From Excoecaria cochinchinensis (taxonomy: Eukaryota > Streptophyta > Magnoliopsida > Malpighiales > Euphorbiaceae): a DNA stretch of 64,000 bases. A program made the translations under genes and the position numbers. This document shows positions 22,401-31,630 of this stretch, in pieces; positions within the stretch are counted from its first letter, which is position 1, and the number at the start of each line of letters is the position of its first letter. The notes below the pieces were generated by a model. It saw nothing but the letters and a program-made list of their open reading frames with translations, did not search any database and had not been told where the DNA came from. The stretch spans positions 31,643,001 through 31,707,000 of the forward strand of contig CANTUQ010000101.1 of assembly GCA_947683425.1 (NCBI GenBank), given 5' to 3'.

Positions 22401-25400
22401 ACATGACGAGATACATACAATTTTTGAGAAGAAGGATCAAAACAACGGTATCCTTTTTGACCTTCACCATAACCAAGAAACACACAGAGTGCAGAGCGTG
22501 ACGATAGTTTTGTACGCTCTACATTAGGACGAAGAACAAAGCAAGTAGAACCAAACACTCTCAAGGAAGAATAATCAGGAATATGTCCATAGAGTTTTTC
22601 AAAAGGAGACAAACCTGAAGTGATAGAAGACGGAATCTTATTAATTAGGTTGACCGCAGTAAGAACTGCCTCCCCCCAAAATTGACTAGGAACGGAAGAT
22701 GACAGCAAAAGAGAACGAGCAGTTTCAACAATGTGCCTATGCTTTCTTTCAGCAACACCATTTTGTTCAGGAGTATCTGTACAAGAAGTTTGATATACAG
22801 TTCCATCTAAAGCAAGCAAATCACGGAATTTATTTGAAGTATATTCACCACCCTGATCACATCTAAAACATTTAATAACAGCAGCATGTTGAGTTTTTAC
22901 ATGAGCTCGAAAACGATTGTAAATGTCAAAGTATTCAGAACGACATTTCATAAGAAAAACCCAACAAAAACGAGTGTAATCATCAACAAAAGAAACATAA
23001 TATCGAGACCCTCCTTTTGTAGCAACAGGAGAGGGTCCCCACACATCGGAATGAACTAAGTCAAAAGGTGCAATAGAACAAGAGATACTTTTATTGAAAG
23101 GTAAAGCAGAAAATTTTGCAAGTTTACAGCCACTACAATCAGAAATATCATGAGCTTGCAAATTTCCTAAGGTTCCCGTAGAAGCTAAGAATCTTAAACG
23201 GGAAGCTGAAACATGACCAAGGCGTGAGTGCCACAAATAAAAGCTAGACGATGAAGGAGACAAATGAAAAGAAGACAAATCAACACTAGGAGCTGCAAAT
23301 ACTGGTAATTTCAGCTCATCCAAAACATATAAACCCCCCTGCCTATGGCCGGTCCCAATTGGCTTCTGAGATTGCGGATCCTGCACATGACAAGAAGTAG
23401 AAGAAAAAGTCACTAAGTAACCAGAATCACACAATTGACCAACAGATACAAGGTTTAGTGAAAGCTTAGGAATATGATAAACATTAGGAAGCGATAAATG
23501 AGAATTGACAACAGAACCAACACCCGCTAATGGCATGGGAGTACCATCAGCGGTCATGACAGGCACAGATGATGTAGGACACAAAGAAACAAAACCTTTT
23601 GAATGTGGAGACATATGGTGTGAAGCTCCAGAATCTAAAATCCATGTAGAGGGGGTCATACCTGAAGTGCTAGTGGAGGACTGACCTACCGAAGAAGAGG
23701 CAGACATGGCATGTGGCTGCATGGTAAGAAACTTTTGAAACTGTTCTGAGAGGGCAGCAAGTGCAGGGTTAGAAGATGAGGCCCCAAAATCATACGAGTC
23801 AGATGGAGGTACAGTAGCAGCAGTATTAAACTGTGGAGGACGGTATGGTCGATATTGTGATTGATTGCCAAGATGCGGTTGATTACCATGATGCGGCGAT
23901 TGATTACTAAATTGTTGCTGGTTACCATGATGAGGAGTAGGTCTGGATTGGTGTCTTTGTTGCTGAGGTGCACGATTCAATAGCTTAGGACATTGAGCCT
24001 TCCAATGACCCTTTTGTTTGCAAAAACTGCATTCATCAATCCCAACCTTTGTATGAGGTTTATTCTCTTGGTGAGTAAAAGGTCTAGGGGGAACTGCCAA
24101 AACAGAAGGATTGGGCGCTGGAAGAATGCCTTTTCCTGCTTGAGACTTAAGACGAATCTCATCTGCTAACAACTCACTTACTACTGAATCAACTGAAGGA
24201 AGTGGAGTGCGATGCAAAATAGAGCCACGGAGTCCTTCAAAGTCATCACGAAGAGCCATTAAAAATTGAACCAATCGTTGTTCCTCCCTACGAGCAATAT
24301 AGGGTGCAAAAGCTCGTAACTCTGTAGATTCGGTAAGAGCCAATTGATCCCAAAGATCTGTCATAACTGAATAGAACTCTTGAATACTCATATCTTTCTG
24401 TTCAAGAGCTCTAATATCTGATTCCAGCTGATATTGTTTTGCAAAATTAGACTGTGTATACAGTCTTGCAAGATGGTCCCACACTTCTTTCGCTGTCTCA
24501 TACTTGGCTAATTGGGTACCTATTGAGTGCTCTACAGAATTGTTTATCCAGGTGATAATTTTTGAATTATCCACTTCCCAATTTTCTAACAGAGTTGCAT
24601 AATCAGTCTTATCACTTGTGGGTTTAACCGCAATTCCAGAAACATAACCCCACATCTTTTTACCTTTCAGAAAATTTTTCATTACATAGCTCCAATACGA
24701 ATAATTCTTTCCATCTAACCTCACGCTAATGGATTGAAGGGAATCATCTCTATTACTAGCCATTGCAGAAACAAAACAAACCTCCAAAAGCTAACTCAAA
24801 CAAAAAATCCCCAAATTTCACAATCTGATGAAACCCTAAAATCCCAAATTTTACAATCTGACAAATTGTATAATGAACACAAATATCACATACCAGTTGT
24901 TGCAATCGATACTTTAACCTTGCCAAGACTGACCCAACTGCCAAAACTCATCTCCATAAAGCATGGCTCTGATACCATGATGATTGTTCAAATATTAACA
25001 ATCCATATAACTTAAGAAAAAGAGAGCAAATAACGAAAAAGATGAGGTAAAGTATATTGCAAAAGAGAGCAGAAAATGTTCAACTACAAAAGAGCAATTA
25101 ACAGACCTATATAAAAGGCAAAACATAATAAAATAACATTAAAAGGGAAAATACTAAAATACCCTTATAATAATAATTCTTAACAATATGAAGTGCTTTA
25201 CAAATAGCATAGCTGAAAACTGGTGATTGCCTTCGTGCGAGTATGACTTAGGTAGGCATTTTTAAAGTCGGTCACATACTTGGAATATAATTAAACTTGC
25301 AATGCTCTAGTGTTCTCTGTGGTGTATTCTCGAAACATATGCTATGTGGATCCACGCCTTAACCATTTTCTTGAACAGTAAGTCTGCATTCTACATACAA

Positions 25401-26045
25401 TTTTAGGCAATTAACTCTCATGACCTTATTCAACGTGCAGTTTATTGCTGGTTGTGGGAGATTTTTTGAAGGTACAGCAGAGCAGATGTATCAATCGCTT
25501 TGCCAAACATTGGGTTCTTTGCCAAAGCCTACTAAAGTATACTGTGGCCACGAGGTAATGTTTCTCAGAATTTGTGTATGAAGATAATTTTGCTTATTTG
25601 TACTTTTTTCCTATCTCTTTGCTCTTACCATAAATGCATATGAAAAATATGTAGAATGATATTAATGCATCAGATTAACTTACATGCATACCTCTATTCC
25701 GTTTTTTCTTTCATTTTCCCTTTGGGATGTTTATAAAGATGAAAGTATAAGAATGCAGGAGTTTTACATAAATGGATTAATTCATTGAAGTTTGAAGATA
25801 AGAATGCGAGAGTTTCTTGTATTTCGTATTCGCTAACTGGGATAACAGATACGAGTATATTTAAATTGATTTTAGCCAAAAAGAATAAATCACACCCAGT
25901 CAATTATCGAGCAGTTAAGGTCATTCAAGATTCATGAGCAGTTTCATAAGCTTTTTTCCTGTTGACTAAGGGGCAAGGTTATTTATTGTCTGTCAAAATT
26001 TAGTGGCAACACCAGGTACAGGCCAATGTCTGTGTTTTGGATTGC

Positions 26046-26080
<35 letters not shown>

Positions 26081-26710
26081 GTCAGTTTTAAACGTGAATA
26101 TCACAGTTAATCTCTTGATAGTTATCTTTCTAGCTATTAGAAGATCTTTGCTTCAAAGAACTTAATAAATGTCTTCACTAAGTGAACTTTTATTCTTTTA
26201 GTGAATTAGATCATGCTTATTCTTTTATCCTGTTGCCAAGGTAACATCTAGTGTTGTGTTTCCTCCAGTATACAGTCAAGAACTTGCAATTTGCTCTGAC
26301 AGTTGAACAAGACAATGTGAAGACACAGCACAAGCTTTCATGGGCTCAGAAACAGCAGCAGGCAGGGCTCCCCACCATCCCCTCAACTATTGAAGAAGAG
26401 CTGGAGACAAATCCATTCATGCGTGTGGATCTTCCAAATCTTCAGGTTCACTTCTTCTTGACAAGTTTTGTATTCTAATAGTGTTAAATAAAATACAGCA
26501 TACTGACTTCAGAATTGGAATTCTAGCCTTTAAATTTGGTATTGTTTTTATTACCAAGTCCTGCATAAATGATGCAATATATATTATATGCTAAAGACAA
26601 CAGCTTCCTTATATTTGGGCATGCTTCGTTTACAGGCAAGGTTGGGTTGTGATTCTCCTGTAGAAACCCTTCGGAAGATAAGGCAGTTGAAGGACAATTG
26701 GAGAGGCTAA
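19473..26710 (+). CDS. GLX2-2: Hydroxyacylglutathione hydrolase, cytosolic glyoxalase II
   Basis: Hydrolyses S-D-lactoylglutathione to D-lactate and glutathione, the second step of methylglyoxal detoxification. Seven exons: 19473-19519, 19601-19723, 19828-19989, 20105-20183, 25441-25554, 26269-26445, 26636-26710, giving 258 residues, the length of Arabidopsis GLX2-2. The start MKISHIPCLEDNYAYL has no transit peptide, so the cytosolic form is inferred. The metallo-beta-lactamase signature TTHHHWDHAGGN spans exons 2-3; further metal ligands lie in CHTKGHISY, FTGDTL and YCGHEYT. The C-terminus LKDNWRG is characteristic. Intron 4 (20184-25440) is 5.26 kb only because of an antisense copia element; without it and one target-site copy it would be 325 bp. 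Splice sites are undamaged, so the gene is probably still expressed. Confidence 0.95.
20254..20258. repeat. Target-site duplication (left), ATATG
   Basis: ATATG directly precedes the left LTR and the same five bases directly follow the right LTR at 25186-25190. Five bases is the usual copia duplication length. Confidence 0.9.
20259..20466 (-). repeat. 3' LTR of the copia element
   Basis: 208 bp, starts TGATGATTGTTC and ends TTCTTAACA on the plus strand. It appears identical to 24978-25185. A TATA-like tract (CCTTTTATATAGG on the minus strand) is internal. Confidence 0.96.
20467..20476 (-). other. Polypurine tract of the copia element
   Basis: On the minus strand GAGGGGGGA abuts the 3' LTR, the expected position of the primer for plus-strand DNA synthesis. 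Confidence 0.85.
20480..24787 (-). CDS. Copia gag-pol polyprotein
   Basis: Single frame of 1,435 residues; translation more likely begins at the second Met (24763, MASNRDDSLQ). Domains in order: gag of the UBN2 type (about 50-200); CCHC zinc knuckle CSFCKQKGHWKAQC near 252; aspartic protease WILDSGASHHMS near 382; gag-pre-integrase and integrase core (HSDVWGPSP, DDYTRFCWVF, ERKHRHIVETARSLL, about 520-740); reverse transcriptase (about 945-1190) with the catalytic YVDDMIITG near 1120; RNase H with SDADYGRDPVDRKSVTGFC, SSTEAEYRAM and HIEIDCHF. No stop or frameshift interrupts it. The stop lies 13 bases from the 3' LTR. Confidence 0.97.
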   Translation of the reverse strand: MEVCFVSAMASNRDDSLQSISVRLDGKNYSYWSYVMKNFLKGKKMWGYVSGIAVKPTSDKTDYATLLENWEVDNSKIITWINNSVEHSIGTQLAKYETAKEVWDHLARLYTQSNFAKQYQLESDIRALEQKDMSIQEFYSVMTDLWDQLALTESTELRAFAPYIARREEQRLVQFLMALRDDFEGLRGSILHRTPLPSVDSVVSELLADEIRLKSQAGKGILPAPNPSVLAVPPRPFTHQENKPHTKVGIDECSFCKQKGHWKAQCPKLLNRAPQQQRHQSRPTPHHGNQQQFSNQSPHHGNQPHLGNQSQYRPYRPPQFNTAATVPPSDSYDFGASSSNPALAALSEQFQKFLTMQPHAMSASSSVGQSSTSTSGMTPSTWILDSGASHHMSPHSKGFVSLCPTSSVPVMTADGTPMPLAGVGSVVNSHLSLPNVYHIPKLSLNLVSVGQLCDSGYLVTFSSTSCHVQDPQSQKPIGTGHRQGGLYVLDELKLPVFAAPSVDLSSFHLSPSSSSFYLWHSRLGHVSASRLRFLASTGTLGNLQAHDISDCSGCKLAKFSALPFNKSISCSIAPFDLVHSDVWGPSPVATKGGSRYYVSFVDDYTRFCWVFLMKCRSEYFDIYNRFRAHVKTQHAAVIKCFRCDQGGEYTSNKFRDLLALDGTVYQTSCTDTPEQNGVAERKHRHIVETARSLLLSSSVPSQFWGEAVLTAVNLINKIPSSITSGLSPFEKLYGHIPDYSSLRVFGSTCFVLRPNVERTKLSSRSALCVFLGYGEGQKGYRCFDPSSQKLYVSRHVVFLEHIPFFSIPGTTHNLTKSDLIHIDPFSEHTSTSSLKVRKIVESESSTAPIVPFPLHYSRRSRVNDTGTLQPDISDTPPPTVVHDPPEIVDPPRYPQRTRKSTKLPHFVYSSYSTPFTSFLASIHCLSEPLSYKEAVTNPLWQRAMHEELLALQKTDTWDLVPLPSDKRTIGSRWVYKIKTKSDGSVERYKARLVAKGFSQQYGMDFEETFAPVAKMTTVRTLIAVASVHQWNISQMDVKNAFLNGDLHEEVYMVPPPGVSHNPGEVCKLKKALYGLKQAPRAWFEKFSNVIASLGFLSSDHDSALFVKCTDAGRILLSLYVDDMIITGDDFNGIAMLKSELASQFEMKDLGHLRYFLGIEVAFSPKGYLLSQSKYTTDIIERARLTDMKIVATPSELNVQYSPSDGTPLEDPTLYRTIVGSLVYLTITRPDIAYAVHIVSQFVASPTTVHWAAVLRILRYLRGTIFQSLLFPSTSSLKLRAYSDADYGRDPVDRKSVTGFCIFLGDSLISWKSKKQTVVSQSSTEAEYRAMSSTTKEIVWLRWLLADMGVCHSEPTPMYCDNQSAIQIAHNSVFHERTKHIEIDCHFTRHHLKLGTITLPFVSSSLQIADFFTKSHSISRFHFLVGKLSMLIAAAS
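24965..24977 (-). other. Primer-binding site (initiator Met tRNA)
   Basis: On the minus strand TGGTATCAGAGCC directly follows the 5' LTR. TGGTATCAGAGC is the standard copia primer-binding site, complementary to the 3' end of initiator methionine tRNA. Confidence 0.92.
24978..25185 (-). repeat. 5' LTR of the copia element
   Basis: 208-bp copy matching 20259-20466 with no visible difference; flanked on the right by the second ATATG target copy. Confidence 0.96.
26049..26077. repeat. (TA)n microsatellite in GLX2-2 intron 5
   Basis: About 28 bases of TA repeat within the intron 25555-26268. Confidence 0.9.
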
Positions 26711-27159
26711 ATCAGATGTTTCGTTTTCTTTTCCTTTTACTATGAGCATGCAGAAAATGAAATTTGTAACGTATGGCACTATGTTTCTGGGATTGAAGTC
26801 TTGAGTTAATGTGTAGTAGACTGCCCAGTATGCTTGTATTGGAGTTAGTTTACTACCTGCTATTTGTTGCATGTTCTTTTTTAGCAAGAAATGACTTGAA
26901 ATACTTCTGAAAGATTTGTTTATGAAGGAGCATATGATATGTTCATGGTTGTTGGTGCTAGTTTCTGAGCTTGCGAATTAAAACTGTGTTCAGTTAGTGG
27001 TGGAGTTTCATGCAATAGGAACCAGAGCCTGCAGAAAACAATCTATGTTACTGGTTTCATTGACATTTTTAAGCTGAGAGAACAGAGTTGAGTGGTTTAG
27101 ATGCTTTTCTGAGCCACAGAACAGACAAGTTGTTAGGAACCAAACTCTGGTTAGTGGAG

Positions 27160-27191
<32 letters not shown>

Positions 27192-27455
27192 CGCGTGTGC
27201 GTGATGGTTATTGAAGGATCAATGGAAGCCAAGCCAAGAGGCTGAAGAATGTTTTTCTTTTATCAAATAATCAAACAGATGAGACGTTCTCCAATTCGTT
27301 ACTGCTACTTTGTTGCGCACACAGAATACAATTTTGGGGTGCATAAATCACAAGAGTTAATATTTGTTAGATTAAGGTGTGGGATGAAAAGCAAAACGGC
27401 GCATTTCAGTAAGTTAATGAATGTTTGAAAGTGTGGATATAGAGGTAAGGTAAAG
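26711..27455. other. 3' flank of GLX2-2, no gene seen
   Basis: Presumed 3'UTR followed by AT-rich DNA with a TA/GC/GT compound microsatellite at 27160-27202. No coding frame of any family. Confidence 0.5.
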
Positions 27456-28285
27456 AGGTGCAAAAATGTTCCTAAGTATGCAAAAAAGAGCAATCTTTCT
27501 TTTATTGTTCTGTTTTGGTGCAATGTTGTCCCTGATATTTTCAAAATTGGGGCATCCTTAACGCTAATAGAACTGTAGTGTTGGCATTTTTCGTCATTTG
27601 ACAGGTGATAGGGCAACGAAATAGAAACGTGGCGTGTCAATATATGACATATCAAATGACACCTTGTTTACATGTGCAAGGGGATGTGAGATGTCAAAAA
27701 TTCTTTTACCTATTCCTTTACATTTACTTTTCGATCAAAACCAGAGGTTGATTTCTCTCTCTCCATTTCCATCTGAACTAACGGGAAAACTTGATTTGCA
27801 ATTTCTATTCTATTTAGAAATTAAAGAAAGAATTATTCTATTGACAAAAACACCCAGGCCCTTTCATTGATGTAATCATCACTACTTTCTCGATGTCGAG
27901 ATTGGATAGTTCGATGAAAGCATTGCGACTTCTTTAACAGATTTTCCCAACTTTAGTTTGTGATTTAACTAGAGATTTTAGGTTTAAGAAAGAAGAACAA
28001 AAGGTAAAAGAATAAGAGAATTGAGGAGATGTCGATATGTAGGCTGAGAGACAGAGAAACGGAAATGTCATGTGCCTTGCATATGTGAGCGAGGTGTCAT
28101 TTAATGTGTTGTGTGTTGGTATGCCATATGTCCATTTTATTGCCACATTATTGGTCAAATAACATTTCTGTTAAATTATGGATAAAATTGCTTTAATTTT
28201 GAAATATGAAACGCAACATTATACCAAAACAAAACTTAGGGGAATTATTTTTTTCATAATTCAGAGACATTTTTTGCAATTTGGA
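27456..28285. mobile_element. Long inverted-repeat (foldback, MITE-like) element
   Basis: The left arm, about 27456-27690, and the right arm, about 28075-28285, are imperfect reverse complements. Paired landmarks: GTTTTGGTGCAATGTTG at left against CAACATTATACCAAAAC at right; ATTTTCAAAATT against AATTTTGAAATAT; CAAATGACACCTTG against GAGGTGTCATTTAA; and the outer GTGCAAAAATG against CATTTTTTGCAA. The 380-bp centre has no gene. There is no transposase, so the element is non-autonomous; arms this long suggest a Mutator-like or foldback class. I could not identify target duplications. Confidence 0.6.
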
Positions 28286-28839
28286 CTGAGGTAAAAGTGA
28301 AGTTTGAGACTACAACTACAGGTGGTAGGACACAAAAGGATAGAAGGACAAATGGTACAGAAAATTATGACACACATGGGTTGTCATTTCGCAGTTGGGA
28401 ATGGAATGGGATTCAATGGTTGGGATCAAGTTGGAAATATCCTCCATTTCCAAACTTAGTGCTCTCAATCATAGTTTGTGATCTGGAACTAAATTTATCA
28501 ACGTTTTCTAATAGTAATGGGACTGACCATTTTGTTTATTTAAGTGTTTCATAGCTGACTTAATTATGTATGGACCTATCTTTTGCCATTCCATGAATCA
28601 TCTGCCTTGTCACTCTCACTCTGTGAGTGGATCATTTTCTTTCATTACTTGCTCGCATCATCTACTAGCAGATTAAAGAATCATAAATCATAATTAAGCA
28701 ATTAATCCTTCTTTTTTCAAAATATTTATTTCACAATAAAATCTGAAAATGGAGAAGACAATTAATTAAGCCAACAATTCCTTTATCAAATATTGATAGA
28801 TATATAGATATATAAGAAACATAAATTTTATTATATGAT

Positions 28840-29452
28840 TGTTGACCATCCGAATTTTCAGGGCTGCCGGCTGGAGAAAGTCACATGAAAACACACAATC
28901 CAACGGGTTTTCAATAAGGGAGCCTCCGACAGAAACATAAATTGATAAAGGTATTTAGAGGAACTTTAAGAGTAAGAGTTACATTATTCTCATACCTGAA
29001 TTTTACCTATTTATATAATTAGTTAGTAGAGTTTGAATAGGAATATGTAACAGAGTCTGAGCAGGAATGCAAGTCCATATTCAGGCAATATCCCAAATCA
29101 AGCAGTATTTCTAATTCAGATTGTATTATCATCAATTCTTGATTTGTAAGATCAGATAATAAGATAAATTTCAAATAATTTTCGTTGTGGTGGAATTGGA
29201 ACTTTCTAAGAATTCTGAAAGTATTCTAAATAGTAAAAACTCTTCAAATAACATTCGGATACCGAACTGTTTGAAGTGACCGAGCTACTTGCTGAATAAG
29301 TATTCCGATGAATTCAGTTATCCGGACTTTATAACTGAGTGTCCGGTTATCAATGATAATGTGGGATCAAGTTGGTGAACAGGCATAGACCCACTGGAGT
29401 CCGGGTACACAGAAAGCATCTGCTTATGCTGACCATCCATTGCATTTTACAG
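28840..29452 (-). mobile_element. Possible solo LTR or LTR fragment
   Basis: A stretch richer in GC than its surroundings. On the minus strand it starts TGTAAAATGC, has a TATA-like TATATAAATAGG about halfway, then GTCGGAGGCTCCC and CTTTCTCCAGCCGGCAG, and can end at GTCAACA, the layout of a gypsy-type LTR. No matching second LTR and no target duplication were found in the window. Weak call. Confidence 0.3.
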
Positions 29453-30386
29453 CAAAAAATAAGGGAAAAAAATCAAATAAGATTGTATTGAATGGGACGT
29501 ATGGGAGGTGTGGTTCCGACAGAGAAACGCGGGCAATGGGGAACAGATGTGGGAATATGACAGAGAGGATGATGTTTTGTCAAATATTTCAATGACTGCA
29601 AGCCATTATAATGATAAAGTTTCCCTACATTCACTTAAACAGTGTGCTGATAACCAATAATTAAGACCTAATCATAAGGATTGTTGTCTATAATTTAGTT
29701 ACATTTATAATTTGCAAGAAACAAAGGGAGTGGTCTCCACAAATCCACTCTCACTACTCTACTTAAAGACTCTTTATAGCGTCTTTGAATTCGGTGTTAT
29801 TTATCAGACATCCTTTCAGAAAATTTGATCGTTTTATGTGTTTCTACTGTAACCCATTATCTACAAATATATCTTCATGTTTTATCTCATTCCATTTCTT
29901 TTTATTTTTAGCTTCATAATAAGCTTACCATTTCAGAGGGGTTAATCATACTTCACTTCCTTCTAACTCCACCATGGGTTTGATTGATAATGAAGCAACA
30001 TAAATATGAATTGAAGGATTAACTGCTTTGATAATACAAAAGATAGTCAAACACCAATTGTTGTGGTATGGGTTCACCACAAATTCACACATAATTTTCT
30101 TCTTTTCTCTTACACTCTTAATTGAATATGAAAATCTTTAGGTGGGAAAATTCATTTAAATTATAGTCTTGGGTTAGAATTTGATCACACACTATTCAGT
30201 TAAAGTTTATTATTAATGTTTGACCATAATGCTTCTAGCACGTAAACAAATGAGGCATTTGTATTATTCCAACTCACTGTTGTTCATGTGAAAGTGACTC
30301 TTTCCCTTCTGTAAATGACTTAAATTACTATCTCTGCTAGAGAGTCTCCCTGAGCATCAGCCAATAAAAAAAGAAAAGAAAAGAAA

Positions 30387-30424
<38 letters not shown>

Positions 30425-30481
30425 CCTTTTCTTGGTTATTAGATTGAATAAGATCCGGAGTCGCTTTCCTATCTAACTCTC

Positions 30482-30556
30482 ATGACGACAATGACCCGAT
30501 CAATTCTTCTCCTCCTCTTCCTCATCATCTTCCTTTTAACATCTTTCCCTCTATAG
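30482..30556 (+). CDS. Small hydrophobic ORF, 24 residues, upstream of MIR319
   Basis: ATG at 30482, stop TAG at 30554-30556. The peptide MTTMTRSILLLLFLIIFLLT is strongly hydrophobic after a short polar start, like a bare signal peptide or single membrane span. It may be a peptide encoded in the first exon of the MIR319 primary transcript, or the first exon of an unrecognised small secreted peptide, or chance. No family recognised. Confidence 0.25.
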   Translation: MTTMTRSILLLLFLIIFLLTSFPL

Positions 30557-30965
30557 TTAAGTTTGTGAGAATTAGGTTTTGGGCACTGCTTCAGTCCAGA
30601 TTTAGGGTTTCATCCTACTTAAAGCTGCTTGCGTTGCTTGCTAAGACTTCCAAGGTAATTGTATGGATCGATATTGTATATCTCTTCTTTACCATCAACT
30701 CTTTCATTGGTATCTAATTATTTGCAGGAACAAAATATGCTTAACTTGTAAAAATATGCCTTCTTTTTTGTTTAAAATTAGCTGTAGTTTTCTTTCTTTC
30801 TCTGATGCGAGATAGATCCCTTATTCTTTTTGTCTGTAGGTTTATATATATTTATACCTGTACTAATTCAAAGGATTTTATATGTTCATGGAAACCATCA
30901 AATTTTAATTTGTTGTTGATAGGCGTTTGGAATTAAATCGCATTAAATCGCATTTTCAATAGCTA

Positions 30966-30968
<3 letters not shown>

Positions 30969-31018
<50 letters not shown>
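30969..31018. repeat. (TA)n microsatellite
   Basis: About 50 bases of TA repeat in the presumed primary MIR319 transcript region, between the likely first exon and the hairpin. Confidence 0.93.
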
Positions 31019-31021
<3 letters not shown>

Positions 31022-31439
31022 TTGGGTAATTTTCTCTATGTTTTTCATTTCTACCAGCAATATTGAGATGATATTGGTAGTTAAGATGAGGATCTCTTCC
31101 ATTATCAGTTAGCTTTCCATTAATTTACAAGAAGAGGCCCATGAATTTTCAGTAAACGAGAAGCCACTCTGATAATATTCTTGTATCTTTATACTTTGTC
31201 GTCTTCTTTGATAGTTAATCTAATGAACTTGAGATGGATTGGGAAGTGGACGTAATTACTAAAATTATAGCTCATAAACCATTATTAATTTGATCACTTT
31301 GTTTGTTGTTATGTGTGTGTTGAATAGCTAGGATGTTTCTTACTGATATATATATATATATATAGCTACGCAAGGTGTATGAAATTAACTGTGGATTCAT
31401 ATAAGTGTGCAAAATTAAGAATACGTTGAATGAAGAAAT

Positions 31440-31630
31440 GGAACGAGAGAGCTTTCTTCAGTCCACTCATGGAGGGGATAAAAGGGGCAGAAATATCTGC
31501 CGACTCATTCATTCAAACAACAGCAGACAACAAACAAGAAATTACTGCTGTGATTGTATGAATGATGCGGGAGATAATTTTGCATACTCTCTTCTTCTGT
31601 GCTTGGACTGAAGGGAGCTCCTTCTTTCTA
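31440..31630 (+). ncRNA. MIR319: MIR319 precursor hairpin
   Basis: miR319 represses TCP transcription factors that control leaf growth. The mature sequence lies on the 3' arm at 31603-31623 and starts TTGGACTGAAGGGAGCTCCT, the miR319c form. The 5' arm carries the conserved partner segment AGAGCTTTCTTCAGTCCACT at 31448-31468. Both arms extend pairing at the base (GGAACGAGAG against CTCCTTCTTTCTATTCC). Precursor length near 190 nt and the conserved second duplex (CATTCATTCAAACAACAGC against GCTGTGATTGTATGAATGATG) match the long, loop-to-base processed miR159/319 foldbacks. Confidence 0.95.

Larger units (their letters stand above)
20259..25185 (-). mobile_element. Full-length Ty1/copia LTR retrotransposon in GLX2-2 intron 4
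   Basis: 4,927-bp element in antisense to the host gene: two 208-bp LTRs bounded by TG...CA, five-base target duplication ATATG, primer-binding site, polypurine tract and one uninterrupted polyprotein frame. Read side by side, the two LTRs show no difference, so insertion is recent. Domain order gag-protease-integrase-reverse transcriptase-RNase H marks Ty1/copia. All parts needed for autonomous transposition appear present. Confidence 0.97.
29453..31439 (+). other. Upstream region and probable primary transcript of MIR319
   Basis: No protein gene. TA microsatellites occur at 30390-30416 and 30969-31017. A likely transcribed exon covers about 30430-30654, ending in a good donor (CTTCCAAG|GTAATT); it contains a 24-codon open frame at 30482-30556 (see separate entry). 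Transcription start and splicing are inferred. Confidence 0.4.

Noticed and set aside
20828..22501. Open frames on the plus strand within the copia element
   Set aside because: They are the antisense of the reverse transcriptase, RNase H and integrase coding region and match no family.
27305..28554. Frames of 74-116 codons near the foldback element
   Set aside because: They lie in or beside the inverted-repeat arms and do not resemble any protein.
31405..31611. 68-codon frame across the MIR319 hairpin
   Set aside because: The sequence is explained by the conserved microRNA foldback; the frame is not conserved as protein as far as I can judge.
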